DNA from: UTCHB3 sp964371075
Lineage (GTDB): Bacteria; Bacteroidota; Ignavibacteria; Ignavibacteriales; Ignavibacteriaceae
DNA length: 64,000 nucleotides
Reading direction: 5' to 3'
Assembly (NCBI GenBank): GCA_964371075.1
Contig: CAYJKN010000001.1
Span: 1,054,001-1,118,000, forward strand
Shown: positions 1-9,600 of the stretch, one piece after another
How the letters are laid out: the number at the start of each line of letters is the position of its first letter
Position numbering within the stretch: the first letter of the stretch is position 1
Translations under genes and position numbers: made by a program
Notes under the pieces: model-generated
Told to the model about the DNA's origin: nothing
Database searches by the model: none
The model's input: only the letters and a program-made list of their open reading frames with translations

Positions 1-91
1 TGTCAAGCACAATAAAATTATATTTTTGAGGTAAATTTTCTACCTGTTTAACCCCGACCCGGGTAAGGAAAAATTGGGTAAACGGCATTGA

Positions 92-117
92 CTACGAATA
101 TTTAACCCCTCCGGGGT
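92..117 (+). repeat. Hairpin repeat, single copy
   Basis: The head CTACGAATATTTAA is followed by the hairpin CCCCTCCGGGG. A second copy at 290-316 has nearly the same head but a different stem (TCCTCTTCGAGGA), so the stem sequence varies while pairing is kept. The units of the 48-bp tandem array at 45481-45827 have the same layout, CTAC then CCCCATCCGGGG. Confidence 0.55.
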
Positions 118-289
118 ATTTTTAATCATTATCAAAAAAAATCCGCGGCATCCGTGATAATCTGCGTAATCCGCGTTCCATTTTAAAATTCCCCTCTGCG
201 TTACTCTGTTTAATCTGCGTGTACCTGTCCGCCGGGGTGGATCCGCGTCCCCTATTGCGGTTTTCATATTGCAGACGGCAATCGGGACG

Positions 290-316
290 CTACGAATATT
301 AATTCCTCTTCGAGGA
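290..316 (+). repeat. Hairpin repeat, second single copy
   Basis: CTACGAATATTAAT is followed by TCCTCTTCGAGGA. It shares the head with the copy at 92-117 but has a compensatorily changed stem, which points to a selected structure or a structured mobile repeat. Confidence 0.5.
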
Positions 317-352
317 AAATGGCTATGTTAATATCCTGGGAAATCACACGAA

Positions 353-392
353 TCTGCATTATTGGATTACTGCATTATTGCATTATTGGATT
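353..392 (+). repeat. 8-bp degenerate tandem array (ATTGCATT type)
   Basis: Five consecutive octamers can be read: TCTGCATT, ATTGGATT, ACTGCATT, ATTGCATT, ATTGGATT. The same unit family makes up the array at 45834-45905, 45 kb away. It lies about 110 bp upstream of the WD40-caspase gene. Confidence 0.7.
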
Positions 393-505
393 ATCATAAA
401 GCCCTGCGTTTAATCACAACTTTTCCATGTTTTAAGATAGTTATTGTTTCTGAAATAAATTATTATTAGATTCCTTACATACAAAACTGAAGTTTGGATC
501 TGTCA

Positions 506-3500
506 ATGAAAAAGTTATTCTTCTTCCTTATTATTACAGTGTATACTGTTCTTCCACAAACCAAACCTGAACTTATCCTTCCAGTTGGACACAAAAATAA
601 AATTGATGCAGTGAGCTACAGCCCCGATGGGAAATTGATCCTTTCGGCAAGCTGGGACAACACCGCAAAACTGTGGGATGCAAAAACAGGTGTGTTGCTT
701 CGTAATATTGAAGCTCACCGCGAGGAGGTTGTGGATGCTCAGTTCAGTCCTGATGGAAGTTTGTTTTTTACTCTATCCTGGGATCAATCAATAAAAATTT
801 GGGAAACCGTTTCGGGTAAATTGGTCCATAATTTTTTCACTGAAGGAGATGCTGTTACGGGAGCATCTTTTAGTCCTGATGGGAAAAGGCTTTTAATCAC
901 AGGATATGAAGGTAGAGTTGAAGTAAGGGATTTGGCTTCGGGGAATGTTGTATTACCACTTACAGGACATTCAGGATCCATTGAAACAGGCAGATACAGC
1001 AGTGACGGTAAACTAATAATAACCATCGCCTGGGATGGAACAGTGAAAGTGTGGGACAGTCAAACAGGTACTCTTAAACACTCACTCCCCACCGGAAACA
1101 ACTGGCCTGTGAGTGCAGATTTTAGCTCCGATTCCAAATATTTTTACAGTGCTGCCTATAATGGAATTGTAAGGCTTTGGGAAACTTCCACCGGGAAAAT
1201 GGTCTCTGAATTCAGGGGCATCCCTTCCGAACAAAATCTTCCTGCTTTTAGCCCCGACAGTAAAAAAATTGCCGTCCCCAATGCCGGTGATTCGGTGAAT
1301 GTCTTCGAAATAGAAACGGGAACAAACATCGCCACCCTCTACCTCTTTTCCGAAGAACCATGTAATATTTCAGGGGTTCATTACTCAGACGATGGTTCCA
1401 AACTGATGGTCACATTTTTCCAGTCAAACCCGACGATATGGCGCACTGAAGATTATCAATTACTTCATGTAATCTTTAGCATCCAATCACTTGTCGGGGC
1501 ATCAGGCTTCAGTTCTGATGGTAACTCTGCGGTTTTTGCTGATTATAATGGTAACATTATTACCGTGGATGTAGAATCAGGAAAACAATTAACTGACCTG
1601 GCTGGTAAAACCATATCGATAAACTCAGCGAAATTTAATCCTGATGGTGATAAAATTGTTGCCACCTACGACAACGACAGTCTTAAAATACTCGATGTTT
1701 TAACAGGAAAAGCCAGGAGCATCAATCCCGGGGAGAGTATTGTGTCCTGGTTTGCAGGCTTCAGCCCCGACGGTAAAAAGATATTGGTGCCGGGTCTGGA
1801 TTATTCTCTTATTGTATTGGATGTTAATTCGGGTGAGGTAAAAAATCGGGTTGTGGGGCATGAAGATTTTCTGGTGGCTGCTGAATTTAGTCCTGAATCT
1901 GATAAGGTTGTCTCTGTTACAATGGACTCCTCTGCTTCACTTTGGAATTTAAAAACCAACAAGGAGGAAAAAAATCTGAGTGGCGTAAGCGGCGACCCCT
2001 CATCCGTTGTTTTTAGTCCCGATGGGAAAAAAATTGCGATTGCAAGAAGAGACAGCACAACTTCCATAATCGATCTCACCTCAGGTAAAGTAATTCTCAC
2101 ACTTTATGGACATACTTCATTTGTAAATTCTGCACGGTTTAATAAGGCAGGAAATAAAATCGTGACAGCTTCACTCGATCAAACCATAAAGGTGTGGGAT
2201 GTTATTTCGGGAAAGGAACTTCTGACACTTTATGGGCATGCCTACAGCGTTACTTCCGCCTATTTTGACGATGAGGGGAACAAGATTATATCATTTGGCG
2301 AAGATAAACAAGCCATAGTCTGGGATGTTATTTCGGGTGAAATATTGAGCAAAATAAACCTCAAAGGGCTTGGCAAGGATGTAAATTTTAAGCGGGATAT
2401 GCTGGTTTCTCATAAAAACAGTCTTCTTACTTTTTATGACCTCACCGATGGTTACGAACTCCTCTCATTTGCAACATTTGGAACAGAAGACTGGTTTGTG
2501 ACCCATCCTTCCGGACTTTTTGACGCCTCCCCAGGAGCAATGGAGCAGATGTATTATGTGCAGGGACTCGACATCATCGAATTTAACCAGTTGAAAGATA
2601 AATACTGGGAGCCGGGTCTTTTCAAAAAAATCATGAATGCCGAGCAACTCCGTTCAGTCGAGGCAATCGATAAAGAGATGGAACTATGGCCTGAAGTAAA
2701 AGAATTTGAGTTCAGTGGAAATTATGAAAAAGTGAATGTGACAGTCGAAAACAAAGGTGGAGGAATCGGTAAAATCCAGGTACTACTAAATGGCAAGGAA
2801 ATGATAGCCGATGCCAGAGGTCCCGAATTGGATGTCTCCCAAAACACGGCTTTGTTAAGTATCGACTTAAAAAACCATCCCTATCTTATAAATGGAGAAA
2901 ACAAAATTGAAATAATCACATGGAACAAAGATGGAAATCTTTCAAGTCCCGGTGATGTTGCTGATTTTCTTTTTGAAAAGGAGAAACTTGAGCCGGCAAT
3001 TTTTATCGTTTCTGTGGGTGTTGGCGATTATACGGGAGAAAAACTGGATTTAAAATATGCCGGGAAGGATGCCGGGGACATTTTCACTGCTCTCAATGTG
3101 GGTGCCCAACATCTGTTTTCGAAGGAGAGAACTTTTTCATATCTGCTCTCAACTGATAACAAGTCGGGAATGATGCCAACAAAGGTTAACATCGTTAAAA
3201 CTTTTAACGAGATAGCAAAAAAAGCATCCTCAGAAGATGTAATAGTTGTCTATCTTGCCGGACATGGTATGAACCTTGGCGGTGAGGAGGGTGATCTGCA
3301 TTACCTGACTCAGGACGCATTTTCTCCAAATCCTGAAGTCTATAAAGACGAATCGGTGAGAAAATCCACCACCATTTCGGGAGTTGAACTGATTGAACTT
3401 CTAAAAAATGTCGCCGCGTTAAAACAGGTTCTGATAATTGATGCATGTGCATCAGGCAAATTGGTGGATAACCTCGCCGAGAAACGGGATATTTCGAGTT

Positions 3501-4171
3501 CAGTCATCAAAGCCATGGAAAGGATGAAGGACAGAACAGGTTTGCATATTATTACCGGAAGCGCTGCTGATGCAGTGAGTTACGAAGCGAGTAAGTATGG
3601 TCAAGGTTTGCTTACCTACTCCATTCTCTCAGGAATGCGTGGTCTTGCACTTAAAGACAACAGATCGGTGGATATCAGCCTGCTTATGCAACACGCCCGG
3701 GAGATGGTCCCCAGACTGGCTGAAGGGATAGGTGGAATTCAGGAGCCGAGAATCTTTTCACCAAAAGGGGCGGAGAGTTTTGATATCGGTATTCTTGATG
3801 AAAAAGAAAAATCGATGATTCCCCTCTCCCAGGAGAAAGTTATCTTTATAAACTCTGTATTTATGGATATAACTGAACTGTCAGACCACCTGAATCTCGC
3901 TGAACAAATTGATGAAAAACTATCGGGAATTTCTGAAATTGGAAGTATTGCTAACTTGATTTTTTGGAATGTGAAAAGTTACCCGGGAGCCAACAAACTT
4001 TCAGGAACTTATTCACTGACGGGAGATAATATTGAAATAACTTTCAAAATTTTGCAGGACAAAAACACAATAAAATCGTTCACCAAAAAAGGAACTAAAA
4101 GCAAACTGGATATGCTTATAAATGATATTATTGGAGCAGTAATAGGAGCGGTCGCAGGGGGTCTTAAATAA
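506..4171 (+). CDS. Exported WD40-repeat protein with C-terminal caspase-like peptidase domain
   Basis: The N-terminus MKKLFFFLIITVYTVLPQ is a clear signal peptide. I therefore take the ATG at 506 rather than the in-frame TTG at 494. Residues ~25-650 are about fourteen WD40 blades, seen as recurring FSPDGKK, H-S-V and KVWD motifs, enough for two propellers. After a linker and a ~90-residue beta domain, residues ~830-1080 form a caspase/metacaspase-like (C14) domain. Its dyad is intact: His920 in AGHG and Cys981 in IDACASG. A further ~140-residue C-terminal domain is unrecognised. WD40-caspase fusions are known in bacteria, and the propeller is usually thought to sense or bind a partner. The signal peptide places this one in the periplasm or outside, which argues against a cytoplasmic suicide effector. 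Its stop codon directly abuts that of the convergent gene at 4172. Confidence 0.88.
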   Translation: MKKLFFFLIITVYTVLPQTKPELILPVGHKNKIDAVSYSPDGKLILSASWDNTAKLWDAKTGVLLRNIEAHREEVVDAQFSPDGSLFFTLSWDQSIKIWETVSGKLVHNFFTEGDAVTGASFSPDGKRLLITGYEGRVEVRDLASGNVVLPLTGHSGSIETGRYSSDGKLIITIAWDGTVKVWDSQTGTLKHSLPTGNNWPVSADFSSDSKYFYSAAYNGIVRLWETSTGKMVSEFRGIPSEQNLPAFSPDSKKIAVPNAGDSVNVFEIETGTNIATLYLFSEEPCNISGVHYSDDGSKLMVTFFQSNPTIWRTEDYQLLHVIFSIQSLVGASGFSSDGNSAVFADYNGNIITVDVESGKQLTDLAGKTISINSAKFNPDGDKIVATYDNDSLKILDVLTGKARSINPGESIVSWFAGFSPDGKKILVPGLDYSLIVLDVNSGEVKNRVVGHEDFLVAAEFSPESDKVVSVTMDSSASLWNLKTNKEEKNLSGVSGDPSSVVFSPDGKKIAIARRDSTTSIIDLTSGKVILTLYGHTSFVNSARFNKAGNKIVTASLDQTIKVWDVISGKELLTLYGHAYSVTSAYFDDEGNKIISFGEDKQAIVWDVISGEILSKINLKGLGKDVNFKRDMLVSHKNSLLTFYDLTDGYELLSFATFGTEDWFVTHPSGLFDASPGAMEQMYYVQGLDIIEFNQLKDKYWEPGLFKKIMNAEQLRSVEAIDKEMELWPEVKEFEFSGNYEKVNVTVENKGGGIGKIQVLLNGKEMIADARGPELDVSQNTALLSIDLKNHPYLINGENKIEIITWNKDGNLSSPGDVADFLFEKEKLEPAIFIVSVGVGDYTGEKLDLKYAGKDAGDIFTALNVGAQHLFSKERTFSYLLSTDNKSGMMPTKVNIVKTFNEIAKKASSEDVIVVYLAGHGMNLGGEEGDLHYLTQDAFSPNPEVYKDESVRKSTTISGVELIELLKNVAALKQVLIIDACASGKLVDNLAEKRDISSSVIKAMERMKDRTGLHIITGSAADAVSYEASKYGQGLLTYSILSGMRGLALKDNRSVDISLLMQHAREMVPRLAEGIGGIQEPRIFSPKGAESFDIGILDEKEKSMIPLSQEKVIFINSVFMDITELSDHLNLAEQIDEKLSGISEIGSIANLIFWNVKSYPGANKLSGTYSLTGDNIEITFKILQDKNTIKSFTKKGTKSKLDMLINDIIGAVIGAVAGGLK

Positions 4172-4480
4172 CTATCTAAAATTCTCCACCGCTGAGTTAA
4201 ACGACCGCTGTGGGTTTATATTTTCGCTTACTGTATTCAGGATTTGTAATGAAGTCCTGTAACCTGAATGAACATTTAACCTGCCTGGATTATTTGATGT
4301 AAAAATCGGTTCGCTGGTGGTATTCACTTCTTGAACACGCTTGGGTGTTTGTGCCGAAATCCTTGCCAATTCAAGTTGTTCCTTGGCAAATCTCCTGTTA
4401 GAAGTAATTCTCGAAACAATTATAAATAATAAATTGGTTGCAGCTATTATGGAAACGAGGAATAAAATGGATGTCATCAT
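4172..4480 (-). CDS. Small single-pass membrane protein, unknown function
   Basis: This encodes 102 residues and is not recognised. Residues 4-26 form one strong transmembrane helix (ILFLVSIIAATNLLFIIVSR). A basic stretch with a possible amphipathic helix follows (NRRFAKEQLELARI), then a polar, Ser/Asn-rich tail with no motif. The stop codon at 4172-4174 is immediately adjacent to the stop of the convergent WD40-caspase gene, with no base between them. The upstream neighbour on the same strand is the terminase large subunit, 172 bp away. The membrane segment followed by a charged tail looks protein-like, but it could be a chance frame. Conservation in relatives would decide. Confidence 0.4.
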   Translation of the reverse strand: MMTSILFLVSIIAATNLLFIIVSRITSNRRFAKEQLELARISAQTPKRVQEVNTTSEPIFTSNNPGRLNVHSGYRTSLQILNTVSENINPQRSFNSAVENFR

Positions 4481-4652
4481 AGATTTAGTGCTCGCAGGAT
4501 TAAACGAATTATTTGTAGTTCAAATATATAATAATTTGTAATAATTACCTGTGATTCTTATATTTATTATGACCGATTGATGAGAGATGTGAGTTTGAGC
4601 ACAACCTCGATTATTTCATCACCAAAACATTTAATTTAACATCAATTTAATC

Positions 4653-6134
4653 TTAAAAATCAGCCGGATCTTCACTAATCTCCCTTGCAGTAGCCGGTGA
4701 TTCCATTCTCGCTTCAGGTCTAAACATCGCCATTATTCCATATCTTTGTTCATCAAGGGCGTGATCTGAAATCGAAGGGTCGTTTCCCTTTCCTTTTATA
4801 TCCTCAGGGTCTTTTGTATCGTAGGTAACCGACATCATTTCTGCAAGCAGAGGTTCATTTAACCCTTCAAAAATGAAGTATTTGGGTGGTTTTCCCTCCA
4901 CAGGAAATAAACTTTTCCAAGCCCACCAGCCTGTTTTGCGCGAATTGTAGGCGGGACTTAAAAACAACCCCTCCACTTCAAAAACATCGGCAAAAGTGTT
5001 TTCGTGGGCAATTACCGAAAATCGCTCTTTTTTTGCAAATGCATCGGTACCGGAAACGATAACCGAAGGTTTTCTACCTCCCAATAATTTGCCGGTAACC
5101 GAATCCGGTTTTAATAACTCACTAATTGCACGGGCATGATCAACCGGTGTCCTTTGTTTTTCATAATATGTAAAAACCCTGTAATAGAATCCATTGTGGT
5201 CTCTGGCTGTTACACCAAATGAACAAGGAGAACTGAATCCGGGATCGATGCTCCCGGTTAATGTCCAATCGGGTGGAATGGTAAAAGGTGGAATCACCTG
5301 TTGAATTCTGTCAAAGTTTTTAAAGAACATCCCTCCAAATACTTCCCAGTCGCCATAAAGGTAAGCTAATCGTAATTCATTTGGAAGGGATTTTAGATTC
5401 GCTGCATAAGTACTCTTGTTGATACAATATTCTCTTCTCTCCTCCTCACTCCATTTATTGTAATAAGTGTCGGCAGAAATACCATCTTTTTTTAAGTGTT
5501 TTAATGACCAGAAAATATTATCCCATAAATATGACTGAACAAAATGAAATTGTGAAGGGTCTTCGTGTTTTTCAAATTTACGATCGATAAAAAGTCGTTT
5601 TAGATATGAATGGGACACTCCACCAGGATTCATGGTAAGGATCATTTTGGGGGTGAATCCCGGTTTTACGGAACGGTTGGAAGTTTTCAGAAACTGTATC
5701 TGATGGGGTGTACAGTGGGAAGCTTCATCAATAAATACCAGATCAAACTCGAACCCCTGGAAAGAATAGATATCACTTTCACTGTCGGCGTATCCAAACT
5801 GAACTATAGGAGTGCCATCGGGAGCGTACAATATTTTTTCTGATTTGTTGTAGTGCTCCATAATCTTTGGATGGTTTTCATAGAGTGGAAGGATGTGGTT
5901 TTTCAACAATTCCTTGGAATACCGCCTGAATATTAAAGATTTATAAGCAAACTCCGGTGAGAGTCCTAAAAGGACAGCTATCTCCCTTATTGCGTGACTT
6001 TTTGCTCCCCCTCTTGCTCCGCCATACCCAATCCATGAATAACTGCTCCCCGTAATCAATTCTTTCAGCAGAAGTTGTTTTGGTAGCAGACTAAATTTCT
6101 CAATCTTAACAGGCGATTTTTTCCTTACCGTCAC
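4653..6134 (-). CDS. Phage terminase large subunit (TerL)
   Basis: The DNA-packaging motor ATPase-nuclease has 493 residues, the normal length for the family. The Walker A-like loop GGARGGAKS has its Lys at 45. Walker B is LVFIDEAS, with Asp136 and Glu137. A C-terminal RNase H-like nuclease domain begins at GSIDPG near residue 290, and the typical SDHALDEQRYG ending is present. The start is a GTG at 6134 that overlaps the TerS stop as GTGA, so the two are translationally coupled. No portal, capsid, tail, integrase or lysis gene lies nearby. The genes on both sides are cellular, and the pair is insulated on its upstream side by two strong terminators. It is either a prophage remnant, a domesticated packaging module or part of a split gene-transfer-agent-like system. 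All visible motifs are intact. Confidence 0.92.
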   Translation of the reverse strand: MTVRKKSPVKIEKFSLLPKQLLLKELITGSSYSWIGYGGARGGAKSHAIREIAVLLGLSPEFAYKSLIFRRYSKELLKNHILPLYENHPKIMEHYNKSEKILYAPDGTPIVQFGYADSESDIYSFQGFEFDLVFIDEASHCTPHQIQFLKTSNRSVKPGFTPKMILTMNPGGVSHSYLKRLFIDRKFEKHEDPSQFHFVQSYLWDNIFWSLKHLKKDGISADTYYNKWSEEERREYCINKSTYAANLKSLPNELRLAYLYGDWEVFGGMFFKNFDRIQQVIPPFTIPPDWTLTGSIDPGFSSPCSFGVTARDHNGFYYRVFTYYEKQRTPVDHARAISELLKPDSVTGKLLGGRKPSVIVSGTDAFAKKERFSVIAHENTFADVFEVEGLFLSPAYNSRKTGWWAWKSLFPVEGKPPKYFIFEGLNEPLLAEMMSVTYDTKDPEDIKGKGNDPSISDHALDEQRYGIMAMFRPEARMESPATAREISEDPADF

Positions 6135-6364
6135 GCCGGGAATCCTTTATCTCTTGTAAGGTCCACCACTTCGATTCTTAGAGCACTCCCCTGATCAGAG
6201 TCTTTAAGTCCTCCGGGTGGAAATACTTTGTCAATCAATATCTTTGCTGCGGCTATCCTGTGGGTAAGACTACCCCCTTTTTCTTCTCCCTCTCGAACCT
6301 TTATCAGAAACTCAATCGATTTGATAGCTTCTATGTTTAAAAGCTCTATCCCTTCACTTTTCAT
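6131..6364 (-). CDS. Probable terminase small subunit (TerS-like)
   Basis: The protein has 77 residues from the ATG at 6364, which is preceded by GGGGTGAT as a ribosome binding site. A TTG at 6388 would add eight residues but lacks such a site. The sequence is helical (IEAIKSIEFLIKVREG, then HRIAAAKILIDKVFPPG). Short helix-rich proteins ending in an AAxxILDK-type motif are common as terminase small subunits or their C-terminal parts. The assignment rests mainly on the 4-base GTGA overlap with TerL. It is shorter than most TerS proteins and has no obvious separate DNA-binding domain, so function is inferred from context. Confidence 0.6.
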   Translation of the reverse strand: MKSEGIELLNIEAIKSIEFLIKVREGEEKGGSLTHRIAAAKILIDKVFPPGGLKDSDQGSALRIEVVDLTRDKGFPA

Positions 6365-6384
6365 ATCACCCCATTTTTTTATCT

Positions 6385-6426
6385 GCAAAAATAAAAAAAA
6401 GGGGCACCCTTATCAAGATGCCCCTT
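6385..6426 (-). terminator. Intrinsic terminator (minus strand)
   Basis: The perfect 8-bp stem AAGGGGCA/TGCCCCTT (6399-6406 and 6419-6426) is followed on the minus strand by a long U-tract. It lies just upstream of the terminase pair and would stop read-through into it. Confidence 0.8.
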
Positions 6427-6570
6427 CTACACAACTATTAGTTTAATCTTTTTAGCATGGTGCAGGAGTAGGCCCTTTGGGAAATTCGTTGGAGAAACGA
6501 GAATGGTTAGCCTTTTAGAACAATGACTAATGAGGTATAGGAATGGTTATAATCCGAAAATTTAGTGCTC

Positions 6571-6609
6571 AAAATAAAATAAGGCTGCCCCTCTCGAGAC
6601 AGCCTTATT
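6571..6609 (-). terminator. Intrinsic terminator of the 1356-residue T9SS protein gene
   Basis: The perfect 10-bp stem AATAAGGCTG/CAGCCTTATT (6578-6587 and 6600-6609) has a U-rich tail on the minus strand. It lies 45 bp after the stop codon at 6654. Together with the hairpin at 6385-6426 it forms a double terminator. The ~140 bp between the two hold nothing I can identify. Confidence 0.85.
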
Positions 6610-6653
6610 AAAGTATTTATAGATTTCAGATCACAGAATCCAATGACGCTCAG

Positions 6654-9600
6654 CTATTTAAGTAACAAAGCTTTCATAGTCTCGGAGTAGTGTGTAGTAC
6701 TTTCTAATGATTGAGCATTCAAACGGAAAATGTAAACTCCTGATGAGAATTTTGTTCCATTGAATCTCTTCTCATACATTCCCTTTTCCATCTCGCCTGT
6801 GACCAACTCAGCTACCTTTTGCCCTGCAATGTTAAAAACAGTCAGAGTTACATTACTTTTCTCTTTGAGGGAGAATTTTATCACTGTCTCTGGGTTAAAT
6901 GGATTGGGATAGTTGTTGTAGAGATTATAGTCATATTCAATTCCTTCAGATTTTGTTCCACTTACCTGAGGTTTGTTCATTGGACCATTACCTAATGATG
7001 AATTATTTGATACTTCACTGAACAACAGGTTTGCTGATTTTGTGTATTCAGATGTCGGAAAATTACTATTCAGATATGCAAGTATTGGGGTAACTATTCC
7101 GACTGTATCAATTACTCCTGACGATTTATATTTTTCTTCAAGAAGACTGTTGTAGATCATCATCACTTCTTCGCTGTTGTCACCGGCTCCATACATCTTG
7201 TTGTTGCCTGCATTCAGTATTTCCTGTTTGTATGTATCCATGTTTTCAGTATCAATATTCATTAAGAGCCTTGTGGTAAACTTAAAGAGACCACCTACAT
7301 TTCTTATTGAAAGCAGGTTACTTTTGAGTTCACTCATATTTACATACTCATAACATTGAGGAATTAAACTAACTGCAGATTTTTTGTATCTGACATCAGT
7401 TGTTCCGTTTATGATATCAGTAAGAACAACAAGAGCATCACGAAGTTGTCCCTGCGCTATCATCCTTTTGACATCTTTTATCAGAGTCTTAATACTGTCA
7501 GGGTCTCCGCCACTTTCCATTTGTTTTGATAATACTGAACCACCACTCAACATATTTGGATTTGACCATATCCCGGAACAATCCGAATTGTAGCCATCTG
7601 TATTTACGGTTATTCCACTGCCTGAAATTATTCTGAATTCACTTGGGTCTGTTGTTCCCCAATCATTACCATAAGCATCTATTTCGTAATCCAACCCCGG
7701 TGTTTCGTTTACTGTCCAGAGACTTGTTGTGTCTTCATAAAAACAATTTCCACCAATATAGTTTTCTTTATCGTCCATGGTCCCAAGAAACGGATTTGAG
7801 TTAATTGCATAAATCGAGGTTCCATTAAGTTGAAACCTGTTGTTGCCAACAGTATCCGCTGCTCTCAGTAATATCGGTGCAGAACCTGTGGATGCCGATA
7901 TAGCTTTTTCCGTGATATTTGTAAACCAGTTATTGTGTATCCTTGGCCTTGAACCGACCATAGTAATCCCCCACAACTGACTATTCTTGATCTCAGAATT
8001 ACGAATTATTGTATTATCGGCACCATAATTGTAACTGTAGTATAAACTTATTCCACAATGTGTACTATCAGTGGTGACACCATCAATTGTGTCTCCGGGA
8101 CTGATATGACTGTAAATACCACAACTCGCATTCTTTATTATCGCATTACTGATCTTAAGCGGTGTCCTGTATGCAAATATTCCGTTTGCGGCACTCCAGT
8201 TTTTAGCAACAAAGTCAAATTCCACTTTGTTGGTTGGTGTACCTTTAACCTCAAGTTGGCCATCTAAAATCAGTAACTTGCCCGACTTCATGAAAGTCAA
8301 TTTTGCACCGGCATTAATCGTCAACTTAACATTCTGAGGAACTATAAGAGTTGTATCAACTGTGTAGGTACCTGTCCTTATTGTTTCATTTGTTACAAGT
8401 GTCCCACCCGTTTGGATAGTTGGTTCAATTTTTAATAGTGTTCCGTGTCCGGCTTTAAGAAAGATGGTCACCCATCCATCATTGGTTGTATAATAAACTG
8501 AATCCGTCTTAAGGTCCGATATTCTATAATTCCTAAAATTTGTATCAAGACTCAGTATCAAGGTTACATTCCGATCAGAATTATCAGTAGTTGGACTACC
8601 TGCAACAGGATCTGATTCATTACATCTTCTATTAACAACATAAATGTATTTTGAAGGTATTGTGTTTGTTGAAGCAGGATTACGATCTTGAAAAAATCCC
8701 GTTTCAACATAATTTATTGCATCATCCTCGGAGTCTAGCCTGGGATATTTGGTTCTGATCTCACCAATCCAATCTATTGAACACTCATTTAGAATATGCC
8801 AACTAATTGCATCAAGCCATTTTAATTCCAGGATTTTATTTTCGATTTTCTTTGTATCTCTAATAAGATCCTTGACAGCATAATATCTTTCGTTAGGTTC
8901 TTGAGCATTACACGGGTTTTGAACTAATCCACTTCCGTCTTCTCCCAAATAGTGGTTGCTGACTTCATCAAATAGTCCATAAGTGTTAAAGACCGTGTCA
9001 TTACTCCCGGGTACTGCGTTCCATGTGGGAACCATATAGAACATAAAACCCTTTGCCCCATAAGCGAGTGCCATGTTTCCTTGAGCAAAAATCTCATCCC
9101 TTGTTGGAGCCCTGCGCCCATTCACAAATGCGGGGTCAATTCGATATGAACCACCGGATAATAACACATTATGCTCTGCTTGCACTTGCAAAATGCTTAT
9201 TATGGGAATATCATTTGAACTCACTGTGTCAAACTTATTGGCAGCCCTGATTGCAGGACGCAATCCAAGATACTGATAGTCTTGATCTGTATCGTCTCCA
9301 ATAAAATGGAGTTTTACCAGTTTATCCAACGCGGTTTGCACATCTGATTGAGTGGTATCAAAGTCCTGCAGGAAAGGGTAAACATTATACAGAAGGTATT
9401 TTCTGCTGTATTCGCCATCAATGGTTGATTTCCCGAACTGTTGGTCAAATTTCAGCCCCCACTCTGTATGTGGACCAATTGCCCCGTTCAGTTCCGCAGG
9501 AGTGGAACTACCAGGTAGGTTTGACCGTACAAGATCACTTATGTGTGAAAATGATTCGGTTGCAAGCAACGAAGGTTCATCTATATATAAGCTGTGAAAT

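Larger units (their letters stand above)
1..505. other. Gene-free repeat-rich region
   Basis: I see no convincing gene here. The stretch is a mosaic of repeat fragments. Two copies of a hairpin repeat begin CTACGAATATT (92-117 and 290-316). A segment at about 150-235 contains recurrent AATCTGCGT and AATCCGCGT words that also occur inside the inverted-repeat element at 34557-34701. An 8-bp-period array lies at 353-392. A 75-residue reading frame on the minus strand (40-267) is made of this repeat DNA and is not believed. The promoter of the following gene must lie in the last hundred bases, but I could not recognise a consensus. Confidence 0.6.

Noticed and set aside
40..267. 75-residue minus-strand reading frame
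   Set aside because: It is translated repeat DNA (ATCTGCGT/AATCCGCGT words and the hairpin repeat), with no protein-like composition or start signal.
506..6364. WD40-caspase plus terminase as one anti-phage defence island
   Set aside because: The caspase protein is exported, the genes are convergent or separate, and no known defence gene accompanies them. Adjacency alone is not evidence.
6427..6570. Segment between the two terminators considered as a tRNA or small RNA
   Set aside because: No cloverleaf and no T-loop consensus could be found, and no reading frame of note exists.
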